DNA from: Chrysoperla carnea
Lineage: Eukaryota > Arthropoda > Insecta > Neuroptera > Chrysopidae
DNA: 64,000 bases
NCBI RefSeq assembly: GCF_905475395.1
Contig: NC_058339.1
Coordinates: 73,312,520 to 73,376,519, forward strand
Direction: 5' to 3'
Under the pieces are notes generated by a model. That model made no database searches and was not told the DNA's origin. It saw nothing but the letters and a program-made list of their open reading frames with translations. The translations under genes and the position numbers were made by a program. Shown here piece after piece: positions 42,301-57,300 of the stretch (within the stretch, counting starts at the first letter, position 1; each line of letters opens with the position of its first letter).

Positions 42301-45300
42301 AATTCGAAAATGGAACACCCTTTATAAAGGGATAGAAAATAGTCTGACCTTTTTTTATGTTTAGCTGCCAAACGGCGAACAAGGTAAAGATACTCTTGTC
42401 TTTATTCGATTGGTAAAATGGGCGATGAAAGCTTTGGATATATATCAAGTACAATTGCCAAATGTTGGTGTGCTAGCACAATTTCAAGGTCGACAAATGC
42501 ATAATCGTATGATGTCTGGTCCAAATCAAAATGTTCGTACACAAGAGGAGAAAGAAGTTTTAGAACATTTTAGTGGCGTTGTAAGTAATCATTTTAATAA
42601 TTATTGGACATTTAATTTCTATGCCTATGATTACTTCATTACTGACATACAGAAAGAGACAGGCCCCTCTCTTTGTGTCAAAGTATATAAATAAATTGAT
42701 GTGTTAAAAATATCTCATTTTTCTGCCATGAAATGAAAAATATTAGGATTTAGTTTACCCTGGATAAGTTTTTCGACTTAATAAGATAATTATTCAATAT
42801 CATTGACGAATTTCTTGTCATTTTACATATTTTGTCATTGAATCATGTACTTAACGCGTAGAATGAAAAGAATGATTTTTTGATTTTACTGCTAAAGGGG
42901 GTATTCTGGTTTAGAATTTTAGGCACTTTTCAAACAAAGGTTTTAAAAAAAAATTCTGTAGCCATTTTTTCATATGATATTTATTGACATTTAAAAAATA
43001 CAGAATAAAAATTGAAAAAAAAAAAATTTAATTTTTCGAATTAGGGCGTTGAAGTGGGGGCTACAAAAAACACGGCGCCAGCTTTTATAGAGATCTAAAT
43101 CAAAAAATTTTTAAATTTCTTAATAAGTAAAGATGTCGTTATCGTCTGAAACTCGTTCAAAAAAAAAAAAAAAAAAAAAAAAAAATTCACAAAATGACGT
43201 CGAAATGAAAAAAATTCATTTTTACCCCTTTTTTTATCTTTTCAAATTTTTTTAAATACATAATTAACACTTATAAAATTTAGTTTAATATTAATTAAAA
43301 TAATTAAATCCGAGGCTCAGACGTTAGACAGATTTGTGAGGAAGATTCCCACCAAAAAAAGAAATCGGTTGAGTGGCACTTGAGATATCATGTCAACCAC
43401 CTCTAAAAATGTAGTTTCAAGAAAAACGCGTTTATAGTTTGAGAGACAATTCTGGTAGAGTAATTAGGATAATGATATTAATCACTTTGGATTTATAGGC
43501 AATCCCAGATCCATACATTGGACCATCTTCTACTTCATATGCAATGTCTTGCAAAGTTATTTCTGCTAACCGAGCTGTTTTTCCTTCTTCTGAAGCAGCA
43601 AAAGCTTCCCAAGCCAGAATACTGCCTTTAGAATCGATTTTCATATAAGGCGCCCCGGTATAAAAAAAATGAAGAGTAAAATCTAGTGATCGAATGACCT
43701 CGTTTGGTGCGCAACCTATCGTGCACACCATTCACTCTTTAGTAATGCGTGTGTGTAACTTGTATGCTGTCGATTAAGCATCTATTGTTTGAAACTGACA
43801 ATAACTTGGCGGACACAACCAGGTGCAGACCAGGGCTCTGTATAGTGTCCAGGGTGCCCAGTGAGTTTTTGGTTATATTTTTTAATTTTCTTGTGTAAAT
43901 TATATAACGGAAATATATTTTCATTTTCAGTTTTCATTAATGTCAACAAGTGTATTTCGTGACGTGTTTTCCACCTGCATATCTTACATGGTTGAACGTA
44001 TTCATCAAAATGTAGCACTCCAAACTATTGCTAACACATTTTTAGCTAATCCTCCAACAAGTAGTGTATTTGCCACAGTTCTGGTAGAATATTTACTCGA
44101 ACGTATGAACGAAATGGGTTCACCTATTGATCGTTCGAACTTATATTTACGTTTGTTTAAAGTTTTATTCGGTAGTGTTACTTTGTTCAAAGAGAATGAA
44201 CTCATGCTAAAACCACATTTACATCAAATTGTTAATCGATCCATGGAACTTTCAACGAATGCGAAAGAACCTTACAATTATTTTCTACTTTTACGTGCAC
44301 TGTTTCGATCAATTGGTGGTGGGAGTCATGATTTATTGTATGAGGTTTTCTTACCGCTGTTACCAAATTTACTAGAAGGGCTAAATCGACTACAAAGTGG
44401 CCTTCATAAACCACACATGAAAGATTTATTTGTTGAATTATGTCTAACAGTTCCAGTCCGTTTAAGCTCTTTACTTCCATATTTACCAATGTTGATGGAT
44501 CCGTTGGTATCAGCGCTGAATGGATCACATACATTAGTTAGTCAAGGTCTCCGTACATTGGAATTGTGTGTGGATAATTTACAGCCGGAATTTTTGTACG
44601 AACATATCCAGCCGGTACGAGCTGATTTAATGCAAGCTTTATGGCGTACACTGCGTAATCCCGATCAAGTGGCACATGTTGCTTTTAGAGTGTTAGGTAA
44701 ATTTGGTGGGGGTAACCGTAAAATGATGATTGAACCACAACGATTGGAATATAACGATCGTGAGAATCCTGGACCGGCTATTGTTGTTGAATTTCAAGAT
44801 CATGAACGGTCTATTGAATTCCCTGTTGAAAAGGTAAGTACGCTAAAGTTTTAAAAATGTATACGAACTTGAAACATATCTGAGAACACTCTCTATTAAA
44901 TTACCTTTCAAACGAAAAAAAAATCAAAATCGGTTAATCCGTGTAGGCGCCACGATGCCACAGACGGACAGACACACACACAAAGCTGTCAAACATATAT
45001 CATCCCTTTTTTTGGTTCAGAGGTTAATAAACGCTTTAGGCTTAATTCTAAGGTTCGACAATCTAAGAAAAGTCATAAGGAAATCGAAGATTGAATTACT
45101 ATTCGAGACTATCTACGCTTTAGACATCTGCTTTCTCTGTAGTTTCCAACTGCCATATTAGAAATTATATACAAGGTGTCTTTTTTTAGCTGACATATGT
45201 TTGAAATTCGATAAATAAATTTAATCGAAGAAAATGCTTTAAACGAAAAATGTTCAATTCAAAGGCACACATCTTATACTGGAATCGAATTCGATCTAAG

Positions 45301-48300
45301 TTTTCAGGTTCAATTTAAACCTCACTCTGATTCAAAAATGGCAAAAATTAGATGAACTCTTTGAATTAGAAAGTTGTTCTAAAAACAATTTTCTAAATTT
45401 AAGTGTTTATCTATCGATTACCAATTACGGAGTAGTGTGAGCTTTTCATTGAGCTTTAAGATTAAGTTTAATACCTGCGTAAGATGTGCGCCTACACACC
45501 AACATTTTGTTCTTGAAGCATTTTTATCGATAAAAGTAATTTTTCGAATTTCATGCATATGTCAACTTAAAAAACTACTCTATATATTCATTCCGTATAA
45601 ACTTCTAGCGCTTTTTCGATAATTAATGCATCTTAGACAATATTAATGAAATTTTTGTATTTCAGATAATCGAAACAGCTGTAAATGCATTAAAATCCAG
45701 CACAACTGATTCATTTTACCATAAACAATGTTGGGAAGTGATTCGATGTTATTTAGCGGCAAGCTTAAACTTAACAGATCGTAAACATACAATGCTAGGA
45801 TTATTCCTATATCCAAGTTTTGTTAACGATCCCATTGATCAAACCACAAATCCAATTCCATTATATAAGTGTCCTGATCGAGTTGCGCGTAAAACACATT
45901 TAACAGCCTTGACAGGAATGTTTGTGGCAGCTGCTATCAAAGAACTACGCCAAGATGTTCAACCTCGAATGGTATCATTAGTGACACATTACACAATGGT
46001 CGCTATCGCTCAACAAGCGGGGCCAGCTCCAATCAAAGGAAAAGTTACACCTTCAACATTTTTAGATCCACTAGTGTTAATAGATGCCCTTGCTGTAATT
46101 ATGGCACACGAAGAGAAAGAACTATGTAAACCTGGGTACTTGGCATTAGGATTGATCCTTGATACCGCTACAAATATATTGGGATCAAAGGAAAAAGCAT
46201 GTCAATTACCCTTAATGGATTATTTAAAAGATCGTATGTGTGCACTTTGCTACGAGCGTGCATGGTACTCAAAATTGGGCGGTTGTATTGCAATAAAATT
46301 TTTATTTGAACGTATGTCCACTCGTTGGGTGTATCAACATTTGTATACTTTCCTAAAAGCCTTAATGTTTGTGATGATGGATTTAACGGGGGAAGTCTCT
46401 AGTGGTGCTTTGGATATGGCGAAATCTAATTTACGAAAAATGTTAACAATATGTATAGCACCAGTTGATCCAAAAATTGTCACGTCAGAGCTGTTAACAG
46501 CCAGGGAGAAAGCGTTATATGATGTTACAAGTGAGTTGTTGGGTTTGGTGACAAGTCCACATACTTTGGTCCGTGAACAAGCTATGTATTGTATTCGAGT
46601 ATTGGCTGGATGTTGTGGGACAAAAGGAGTTGATCCACAATTTAGTTCAAGTATTTTGGCGCCACATATTGAAGTACTTACTGATATTGTAAGTAATTTT
46701 TTTTTATAAAAAAGTTTAAGAGTAAAGTTTGGTAAATACCACCGCGTTATAGCCTTCACCCCCCTTGCTCTCACTTACCCCCCTTCCATAAACCTTGAAA
46801 TAATGGTAGGGATTGTTTGACACAGACAAAAAATATGTACTACAACTTTCAATTTTTTAAATGAAAATCATAATTCATTGATTATAACAGAAAAGGTGGT
46901 CATGAATTGTATTTCGTTTCTATATTTACAGAAATCTTTAATTTATGGTTCAAAATGATGCTCATAGATGGCGTGGTAAAGTGTCGGATTAAATTTAATT
47001 TTTTTAAATTATTTTTTTATATATCTTTCTAAATTGTAGCTCATGTATTAGTCTTATGTATGAGCATATTATTGTAGAGTTTCAATCAAATCCATTCATT
47101 ATTTTTTGCGTGAAATCGTAATATATAGGGAAGGTATAGGGATATAATATATAGGGAAGGTACAGGGATAGAATTAATTTCAGTTACGAAAAAATAAAAT
47201 AAAAATTTTTACGAATATTGAATTTTATCAATTTTTATAATTACAAATATTTTTGCAACTATCGATCTGTTATAACATAGTAACATAGTAACACATCTTT
47301 GTTATAAAATAGTAATTAATGTTAATATACTCAGAAACAGAATTAAAAGAAAATTTAAAAATACAAAATTTTAACAAAATTTCAAACAGCGTATTTCTGC
47401 GAAAAATCATCGAATTTGGAATCGTAATAGCTTATTTGAAAACTTGTACTTTCTAGCTTTTGAATCTTTTGTTCAAATTTTCAAGGGTGAGAAATGTTAT
47501 CCCTAAATTTTATATAAAGTTGATAAGAGTACAAAAATTATTCAAAAACAAATCTGCTAACATTGAAAGTGAACTATAAAATGTTCCCGTACGAGCTTTT
47601 TGGGCCAAGATATTAGTTTTCTAAGAAAAATTGGCACTTCTAGATTTAAAATCCTGTATCTCTTTTCGTTTTTGAGTTGTCGTGTCGACGAGCGAACAAC
47701 CGGAAAGAGACTAATTGGGTGATTTCTTGAACACCTATACCAAAATTTTGTTCGTATCATAAATATTTAACAGCGTTACAAATATGGGATTAAAATTAGT
47801 ATACCTTGATATATATCTCATATACACAGGATATAAAAACTGCATTTTTCAATATTTTTTCATCTACCCGCCGTTCTGGTGAAATTTTCTGTTAAAAAAA
47901 TTTCCTTTAATACTTCTAATGAGTATATTTATTTATCTGGGAAGTTGATGTTGTGGACCATAAAGGTCGCATTTATATAAACAGCTTGCTTTTAACTATG
48001 AAAAATTGATAAAACTGATTCTTTTTAGGTAAATTCGAATGTTCTAGAATTAAATAAAGAAACAATTGATAAAATCACAAACATATGCATTGTACAATGT
48101 GATCTAAATAAGCCCAACAACAATACAACTATAAATACAACAAGCAATAGTACCAACTTGAACACAGAAGACGTACAAACAGCACGTGATAAAGCGTTTT
48201 ATGATGTAACAAACGAATTAGCACGTCTAGCGACACAAGAAAAATACGAATACAAAGAACACGTTGTATACTGTTTACGAGTTCTAATTACGTGTAAGAC

Positions 48301-51300
48301 AATATTGAATGCATTGAGTGGTGGAGTCACTACAACGACATCTACAATAACTACAACCACAGCGACAACAATAGCAGCAACACAGCCACAGACACCAAGT
48401 AGTACATTGTTGTCATCGGACACGACACCAGCCTCATCTACAAATGCAACAAGTAATACAATAATGCCAATGGTGATGCAACCACACTTGGATGTACTTA
48501 AAGCTATTGTAAGTATTTTTGATCGAGTAAAATTAGAATTTGTTTTCTCAAAATTTAGAAAAAGGTTTAATTTTTTTTGTGAAGACATTCATTTTGATGT
48601 CCTGAATGTATATCCTAAAAGAAATTAATTTTAAACAAATTTTTTAAATTTTAAATTGATGAAAATATATATTTTGCCTATGCTGGCTTTTTTAAGTTGA
48701 CATATGCTTGAAATTCAAAAAACAACTTTTATCGATAAAAATGCTTCAAACGAAAAATGTTGTAGGCGCACATCTTACGCAGACAGTAAACTTAACCTAG
48801 GCTATCAAGCTCAACGAATGGTCACTCTGCTCCATAACTGGTAATCGATGGATGAACACTTTAAATTAGAAAGTTGTTATTGCATGTATCTGCAAACGGT
48901 ACAGTTTAGGCAAAAACGGACTGAAAAGTTTTACCCAAAATTGATTTTCTAATCAAAATTGTTATTTCGTATAAATATTTCTGCGAAATCTAGCCACCAA
49001 TTTTTCTATAAAAATCATTTTAAAAACCAAAACACCACGGGAGCAAGTAAAGAATATCTCAGATTCTTTACTTTTGCTCCCTAGATGTATAATATACTAT
49101 TTTTTCATAACAACTTTAAGCCGTGGGTTGTAGAAAATTTTATAATCTTGCTAAATTATGCATACTGATTATAAAAATAAAATTTCAATTATTTCCAGTT
49201 AACAAGTGACGGTTTTAGTACCGTAGCCAAAGTAATGGTCTCACATATCGACATACTTAAAACAACAATACCAAATTGGTCAGCGGACGCAACGAAACTA
49301 AATATTGAACGATTATTAATACTATTATGTACAACAATGAACGAATATAAAACAATTATAACGCAATCATCATCACCAGCAATCAGTTTAACCCAACAAC
49401 AATTAAACAATATCATACAAGTACGTGATAAAGTGATACAAGATGTTACCAACGAGTTGGTTCGTTTGATTGCAACACTAACTACAACACATACCTCGTC
49501 GAGTGCATCCACCGCGGTGGGATCTACAAATCAACAATCAACTTCAACGGCTTCTTCACAGGCAAAATTATCAACAAATCAACAAACTTTAACGGCATCT
49601 TCATCACAGGCAGCAACAAATGTTAATACCAATTACTTGTTGATTAAAGAACAAGCTATGTACTGTTTACGAGTGTTTGCTGAGTGTAATGGATTTAGTG
49701 GTGGGGATGATGGATCGATTGCTTCCATTATGTCGCCACATATTGAAGTATTAAAAGATATTGTAAGTATAACGTATACGCTTCGATATACCTATACACT
49801 CTAATATCCCTGTCTTGCGTGCCTGTTATTTTGTCAACAAGTCAACTTCTCAAAAAATATGTATGTTAGTCCTGGTATTTTTTTTCTATTTTTTTTTAAA
49901 TCATTGTAACCCATTCGGAGCAACGGGATCTTAAAATTAAGGAAATGTCCTATATGTATACGTTTTTTATATTTATGTTAAATAGTCTTCCCAAAAAAAA
50001 AACTCATAAAAAACGTGTTTTTTTTGCGCTCGCAACTGGATATAACTCCTTAAGTTCGGAGAGGTCGTTTAAGAAAGGCTGGCTCAATGAGTCCATCTCC
50101 TCTTGGCAAGAGTTGGATAGTGACAGAGAAAGTGATCATTTCTTCTTCCTCTCTACTGTGACAGCTTCTGCAATAATCGTGATTCATTGTCAGGCTGAAG
50201 GGTTCAGCGTGCCTGCCGCATAGCTAGTGCCCTGTAAAAGCTGCAAAGACCATATCTGTTTTGTATTACCACAAGTGCGTTCCTTCATTAATCTAAGATT
50301 GACTTTTTTTTTAAGATATTCTCATTCAGGAGCAGCTTGCAGTGCGCAAACGGAATTCCCGGATATTTATTGATGTTTGTTTTGACCGACAGCCTTGTGC
50401 CATTTCTAACAAGATCGTTGGCTTCACAATTTCCCCTATGCCCCGGTACCTATATCAGGTTTACATTCATTTGTTCCACCAGCTTATTTAAGGATATTCG
50501 GCAGTCCTTTTTTACCTTTGAATGATTAATCTATGTTTATAATTATTGTTGCAGGTTCCACCAACAAAACATCAGTTAATTCTACAACCAGCTAACGCAC
50601 AAATTGGTTTAATGGACGGCAACACCTTCTGTATGATGTTAACTCCTCGTCTATTTACATTCGATCTAAAGATTCCCACACATAAATCCTTCTTCGACGA
50701 GCTACTACTCTTGTTATGTAAATCTCATGACGCCTTAACTAAATTACAATGTTATAAAAATATAAGTAATTTAGTTCTTGTGCGTAAAGCTGCACTTCGT
50801 TGCATTTCAACTTATCATCGTTTACCAAAAGACATATCTGTGAAAATTTTTCAAGTTTTATATGACGCCCTTGGATGGGAAAATAATGAGCTACAAGAAA
50901 CCGCTTATGAGTGTATGCATAAATTTATAAACGGCTATCAAATTGATATTGATTTAGTACGTCAAACAATGCGTACACTTTTAATTTCACTCGGCGATAG
51001 TCGTAATTTAACGTTAAACTTTGTGAAACGTTTATCATACCTCACGAAACTATTCCCAGCAATATTTAACGAAAAACTATGCGAGCAACTGTTACAACAT
51101 TTAAAACAATTTTTAGATAATTTAAAAGATGCGAAAAAATTAACGAAAAATGGTGAAAATGAACAGAAAATTGCGATAATTATCTTAATTTTTCATCGTA
51201 TCACATCGGCAAGTCCGAAATTTATTAGCATCCTCTGTGAGTTAGTTTTGGAAACGGAAAAACAACTTTTAGTTGAAGCGTCAAGTGCTTTTCGGGAACC

Positions 51301-54300
51301 GTTAATGAAATTTTTATTAAAACATCCTGGTGATACATTGGAACTATTTTTACAAGATTATCGTCTTAAAGATCAACAATGGAGTCGTTACTTAATTTAC
51401 TTAATTAAACATAATGATGGAAAATCGTTTCGTGATTATTTACAAAATTATTGTGTGCCACGATTAATTCAATTGCTTTTAATAATGCAAAATAATACGA
51501 ATCAGCAGCTAACGCTTCAAGATAAATACGAATTACGACATCAATCGATAAGAATTATTTCGCTCTTAATTAAATATGACTCACAATGGTTATCGAAACA
51601 ACCTCAAATTATTGATGGACTCAAACAAATATGGTGTGATGACGCATATCAAGAGTTACACACTAAAGTGGACACTGTCGACATAACTCATTGGAAACAA
51701 CCAAAATTAATTGTAAAAATACTACTCCAATATTTCCAACATGATCCACAACAAATCGAACTATTATTTGAATTATTACGGGCATTTTGTCACCGTTTTA
51801 TACCAGATTTTCAATTTTTACGAGATTTCCTAGAAACGTGCGTTGCACAAAACTACACAATTGAATGGAAACGTCAAGCATTCTTTAAATTTGTCGAAGT
51901 TTTCAAAAATGATCAAGTTTCACAAGTTTTAAAGTGTCATGTTGTTCAATTAATTTTGATTCCATGCTTCTCCGATAGTGGAACGGAAAATATGAATGCA
52001 TTAATAGCTGGAACCGGAAATATTGTTGATTCTCAACAGCCAAATGTTGTAACGATTTTTATTTATAATATTATTGAAAAACAATCGTTTAATTTAGAAG
52101 ATTGTCTTCGAATTGCACTCTTACAATTCTCATGCCTTCTGGTCGAACAAGCTTCACCACATATCCACGATTCTAGTAGCAATAAACAACAGGGAAATAA
52201 ACTCCGAAAATTAATGACCTTCGCTTGGCCCTGTTTGCTGGTAAAGAACTGTGTTGACGCTACAACTCGGTATCATGGTCATTTATTATTAGCGCATATT
52301 ATCGAGAAATTTGCTATACATAAAAAAATTGTTCTTCAAGTATTTCATAGCTTAGTAAAAGCCCATGCTCAAGAAGCAAGAGCTGTGGTGAAACAAGCTT
52401 TAGAAATTTTAACACCAGCAATGCCGTTCCGTATGGAAGATGGCAATACAATGTTAATACATTGGACGAAGAAAATTATTGTTGAAGAAGGTCATAGTGT
52501 CCAACAGCTCTATCATATTTTACAGCTCGTTGTTCGTCATTATAAAGTTTATTACCCGGTGCGTCATCATTTGATACAATACATCGTGAATTCAATTAAC
52601 AGACTTGGATTTAGTCAAACTTCAACATTGGAACATAAAAAATTAGCTGTGGAATTAGCTGAAGTTATTGTGAAATGGGAACTTCAACGATTGAAAGATG
52701 ATGAAGTCGATGATCTCGTACAGCAGGATAAAAAGAGAGTTGCACTTACTGGACCTAATCAACAACCGATACCAGCCTCAACTCAAGCTGGCACTACTAC
52801 TTCAACAAACATTTTAAACACACCAGGTCAACCTCCTCAATCTACCACCCCCTCGCCGAAAATAGATGCAGACGCTCGTAAACCTATCAAATCCAAGGAT
52901 GCAGATGCTGTAATTAATTTCTTACTTCGTTTAGCTTGTCAAGTGAATGAATCCACGAATAGTGCGATACCAATTCAACAAGCTGGTGGAGCTGGAACAC
53001 CCGGTGAAATGTTATCAAAACGTTGTGTTACCTTATTAAAAACTGCCCTTAAACCTGAATTATGGCCACAAAAATGTGATTTAAAACTTGATGAATGGTT
53101 TAATAAAGTTTTCCTTACTGTAGATGGGCGTGATCCAAATTACGCGAATATTTCCACTGCATTAGAACTCTTAAATTTCCTTCTAAGTGTTATGAAACAT
53201 GAACAAATTTTAAATAATTTTGTACATTTACAAACAGGACTCAGTGCGTGTTTGTATACAAAAGAAACAAAAATTATTAGTTTAGTCCACAATTTGTTAT
53301 CGAAATTAGTTTCAATGTTTCCGGTTGATTTATCTGGAGCGAATTTTGGTTGCCAATACGAACAATTACGTGTTTTATATTGTAATGTGGGTACTATGAT
53401 CTCAGATGGATTACGTAATTATGAAGAAGATCCAAAACCTGTTCCATCTTCGTTATTTGGACCTTTAATGATATTAAAAGCATGTTGTACCAAAAATCCT
53501 GCCGGTATAGATAAAATAATCACAGCTTTCATGAAAGTTTTACAAAAAATGACTAAAGAACATTTAAGTTCGACATCGTCTAATGATAATTCCGGTCCAG
53601 ATAAATTAGCATCGGAGCTTTTAATATTAAGTTTGGACTTAGTAAAAACTCGAGTCGTGGTTATGAGTGTCGAACAACGGAAAACATTTATTGGAACAAT
53701 TTTAGTTGGTTTGATCGAAAAAACTCAAGATATTAAAGTTATGCGTGCGATTACTCGAATGTTAGAAGAATGGATTAAATGTCGAAATTCAATAACGTTA
53801 CAACAAGCTCCAAGTTTACGTGAAAAAAGTATTTTACTCGTGAAATTAATGCAGTATGTTGAAAAACGTTTTCCCGATGATATTGAGCTAAATACGCAAT
53901 TTTTGGAGCTAGTAAATTATGTATATAGTGATGAACATTTAAAAACTACGGAATTAAGTATGAAACTTCAACCGGCATTTATGAGTGGTTTACGATGTAC
54001 CGTTCAACCAGCAATTCGTGCGAAATTCTTCCAAGTTTTGGATGCATCAATGCGTAGACGATTAATTGATCGTTTATTATACATTGTATGCTCCCAAAGT
54101 TGGGATGCAATTGGACCCCATTATTGGTTAAAACAATGTATTGAATTGTTACTAGTCACAGCTGTTTCGAGCAAACCAATACAGATGGCACCAAATAGTT
54201 GTTTATTACCGAGTGTGGAAGCTGTTTTACGAAATACGGATTCGAAAGTGAAAGATAAAGTTTTTGAATTTATACAGAAAGATCCTGTTATTTGTGCCCA

Positions 54301-57300
54301 ACAACAACAAAGCTTATCAACAACGGATACTTCAGGAGGTACGCCGCAAAAATCGAAACCAGATCGAATACAAACAATTGAACAACATGTGAATCAACAA
54401 GCAGATTATTTAAGTAAAGCTCGAGAAGTTGAAACGGGACAGTTTTTACAAGCTGCGGCACAGTTATGTCATATGGATACACAACTAGCTGAACGAGTTT
54501 GGCTGGATATGTTCCCAAGATTATGGTCAATATTATATTCAAATCAACATACAATGCTAATACCGGAAATTGTTTCATTTGTGTCATCTGGTACGCATGT
54601 CATTCAAAAAGATTGTCATCCGAGCGCTATGACAACATTCTTGGAAGCATTGTCCCAATGTACACCCACAATTCCAATAAAACCAGCAGCGATGAAATAT
54701 TTAGGTAAATCGCATAATTTATGGCATCGTATGACCTTAAATTTGGAACAAATGGCATTCGATCAAAATGCATCGACGCAAGTGCAAAAACAAAAAAGGG
54801 ACGCGAATATGGATTGTTATGACTTCGAATCGGATCAGATTAGTCCACAAGCTGAAATAATGGATTCGTTAAGTGATATGTATGCGTTGTTAAGTGAAGA
54901 TGATATGTGGTCTGGATTGTGGCAACGACATGCGAAATTCCGTGAAACGATTATTGCAATTTCATTCGAGCAACATGGATTTTTTGAACAAGCACAAGGT
55001 GCATATGAAGTTGCTATGAGTCGATACAAACAAGATACGAATGTTAGCCAAAAAGAAGTTTTATTATGGGAACAACGTTGGATTCGTTGTGCCAAAGAAT
55101 TAAATCAATGGGATTTGTTACTAGAGTATGGTGTATCGAAACATGAACGAAATTCATTTTTAATATTGGAAAGTTCATGGCGTGTACCAAATTGGACTGC
55201 GATGAAAGAAGCCTTAGCACAAGTGGAGTATAGTTGTCCGAAAGAAATGGCATGGAAAGTGAATTTATATCGTGGTTTTCTTGGTATTTGCAACACGGAA
55301 GAACGCCATTTACAAGTTGTAGATCGTTGCGTGGAATTAGCATCCGGATTGTGTATGCGCGAATGGAGACGTCTTCCAAAGATTGTTAGTCATGCACATT
55401 TACCACTATTACAAGCTGCGCAACAGGTAAAGAAATTGTTTTTTTGTTATTTATTTTATACTAGTTGTGAACTATCCGCTTCGCTTGGGCAACTTCAATT
55501 TTAAATAGAAAGATTATTGTGTTATAACCTTCACTTCATATGCACTCACTTACCCTTATTTTGTTCAAATTTCGTCGATTTTGTTATTTTGTGCTTATGT
55601 CCTTTTTCAGACTCTAGACTATCTTTTTACCAAATTTCATTTATATCAGTTCATAGCACATTTTAGTAGCATCCCCTTAAATTTGCATCTCCTATTTCAA
55701 TCCTCCCTACAACCTTTTTTTGCATTAAAAAGTAACCCATCCTTTCTCAGGCTCTAGACTATCTCTGTACCAAATTTCATTTAAATCGGTTCATAACACA
55801 TTTTAGTAGCATCTCCCTAAATTTGCATCCACTATTTCAACCCCTTACAGAACCTTTTTTTGGATTAAAACGTAGCCGATATACTTTTTCTCAGACTCAA
55901 GATTATCTCTGTATCAAATTTTATGTAAATGGATTCAGTAGTTTAGGCGTGACAGCAAGAGAGACAGATGAAAGTTATTTTCGCATTTATAATATTAGTA
56001 AGGATTCTAGAATTCTATTTACATTCTAAAAGTTTAATTTTTTTCTGAATAGATTATGGAATTGCAAGAAGCAGCTGCACAAATATATCAACGATTAGTT
56101 CAACCATCCCCCGGATTACGGGAACCATATGATGACATGAAAGCGATCGTAAAAACATGGAAGAACCGTTTACCCGTAATATCAGATGACCTGTCCCATT
56201 GGTCAGACATATTCACATGGCGTCAACATCACTATCAATTTATTGCAAAATACTACGATAACGGATCCGCGGCTCAAGGTGAAGGTACCATTTCTACACG
56301 TAATCCCGCCATGTTGGGAATCCATGCAAGCGCTCAAGCCATCATACATTTTGCAAAAATCGCACGTAAACATAATTTAACCGGCGTATGTTTAGAATCG
56401 TTATCCCGTATTTATACAATTCCCTTGGTACCTGTTGGTGATATTTTCGAAAAGTTCTGTCAACACGTTAAATGTTATTTACAAATGGCGGCTGTAGATA
56501 ATGCAAAAGCATCACTCGAAGAAGGTTATAAAGTTGTGGAAACAACGAATTTATCAACATTTACGGATATGATGAAAGCGGAATATTATGCAATGAAAGG
56601 TTTATTCTTAGCACAACTTGGAAAATCGGACGAAGCGAATAAAGCATTTTCCGCAGCGGTACAAATTAATGATACAGATGTTAAAGCGTGGGCATTATGG
56701 GGTGATTATTTAGAAGCTTTATTTACTCGCGATCGTACAAACATACAAACTGGTGTATCGGCAATCACTTGTTTCTTACATACATGTCGTACACACCGGG
56801 AAGTTACTCCTGAATCTAAATCTCGAAAATATTTAGCGAAAGTTTTATGGTTACTAACTTACGATGATGATAAATCAAGTTTAATGGAAGCGCTAGAGAA
56901 GTATAGTAATGGTGTACCTGCTTTACACTGGCTACCATGGACTCCTCAATTAGTTAGTTGTTTGGTACAATATCCTGGTGAAGTGATCTTCAATTTACTA
57001 ACACAAGTTGCAAGAGTATTTCCACAAGCTGTATATTTACCAATGCGTACGCTATACTTAACGATTAAAATTGAACAACGTGTGGGCCATAAAACTAAAA
57101 TGGGTGTTGTTACGACTTCCGCAAGTAGTGGTGATAACAACACATCAGCAAATGCGGCGAATACAGCTGGTCAAAATTCTGATTTGAGTCAATCGCAATC
57201 GGAACAACAGAAAACACAGCAAGAACATATGCAACAACAGCAAAGTACAGCCGCTGCTGGAGGTCAAGGTCAAGGTGGTTCAATTAGGGCGAACCCACCA

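Noticed and set aside
46334..46774. 146-codon minus-strand frame
   Set aside because: Antisense shadow of conserved Nipped-A exon 10.
48199..48588. 129-codon minus-strand frame rich in valine
   Set aside because: It is the complement of the threonine-rich insert in Nipped-A exon 11.
49945..50223. 92-codon plus-strand frame in Nipped-A intron 12
   Set aside because: The minus strand carries the non-LTR C-terminal motifs, so the plus frame is incidental.
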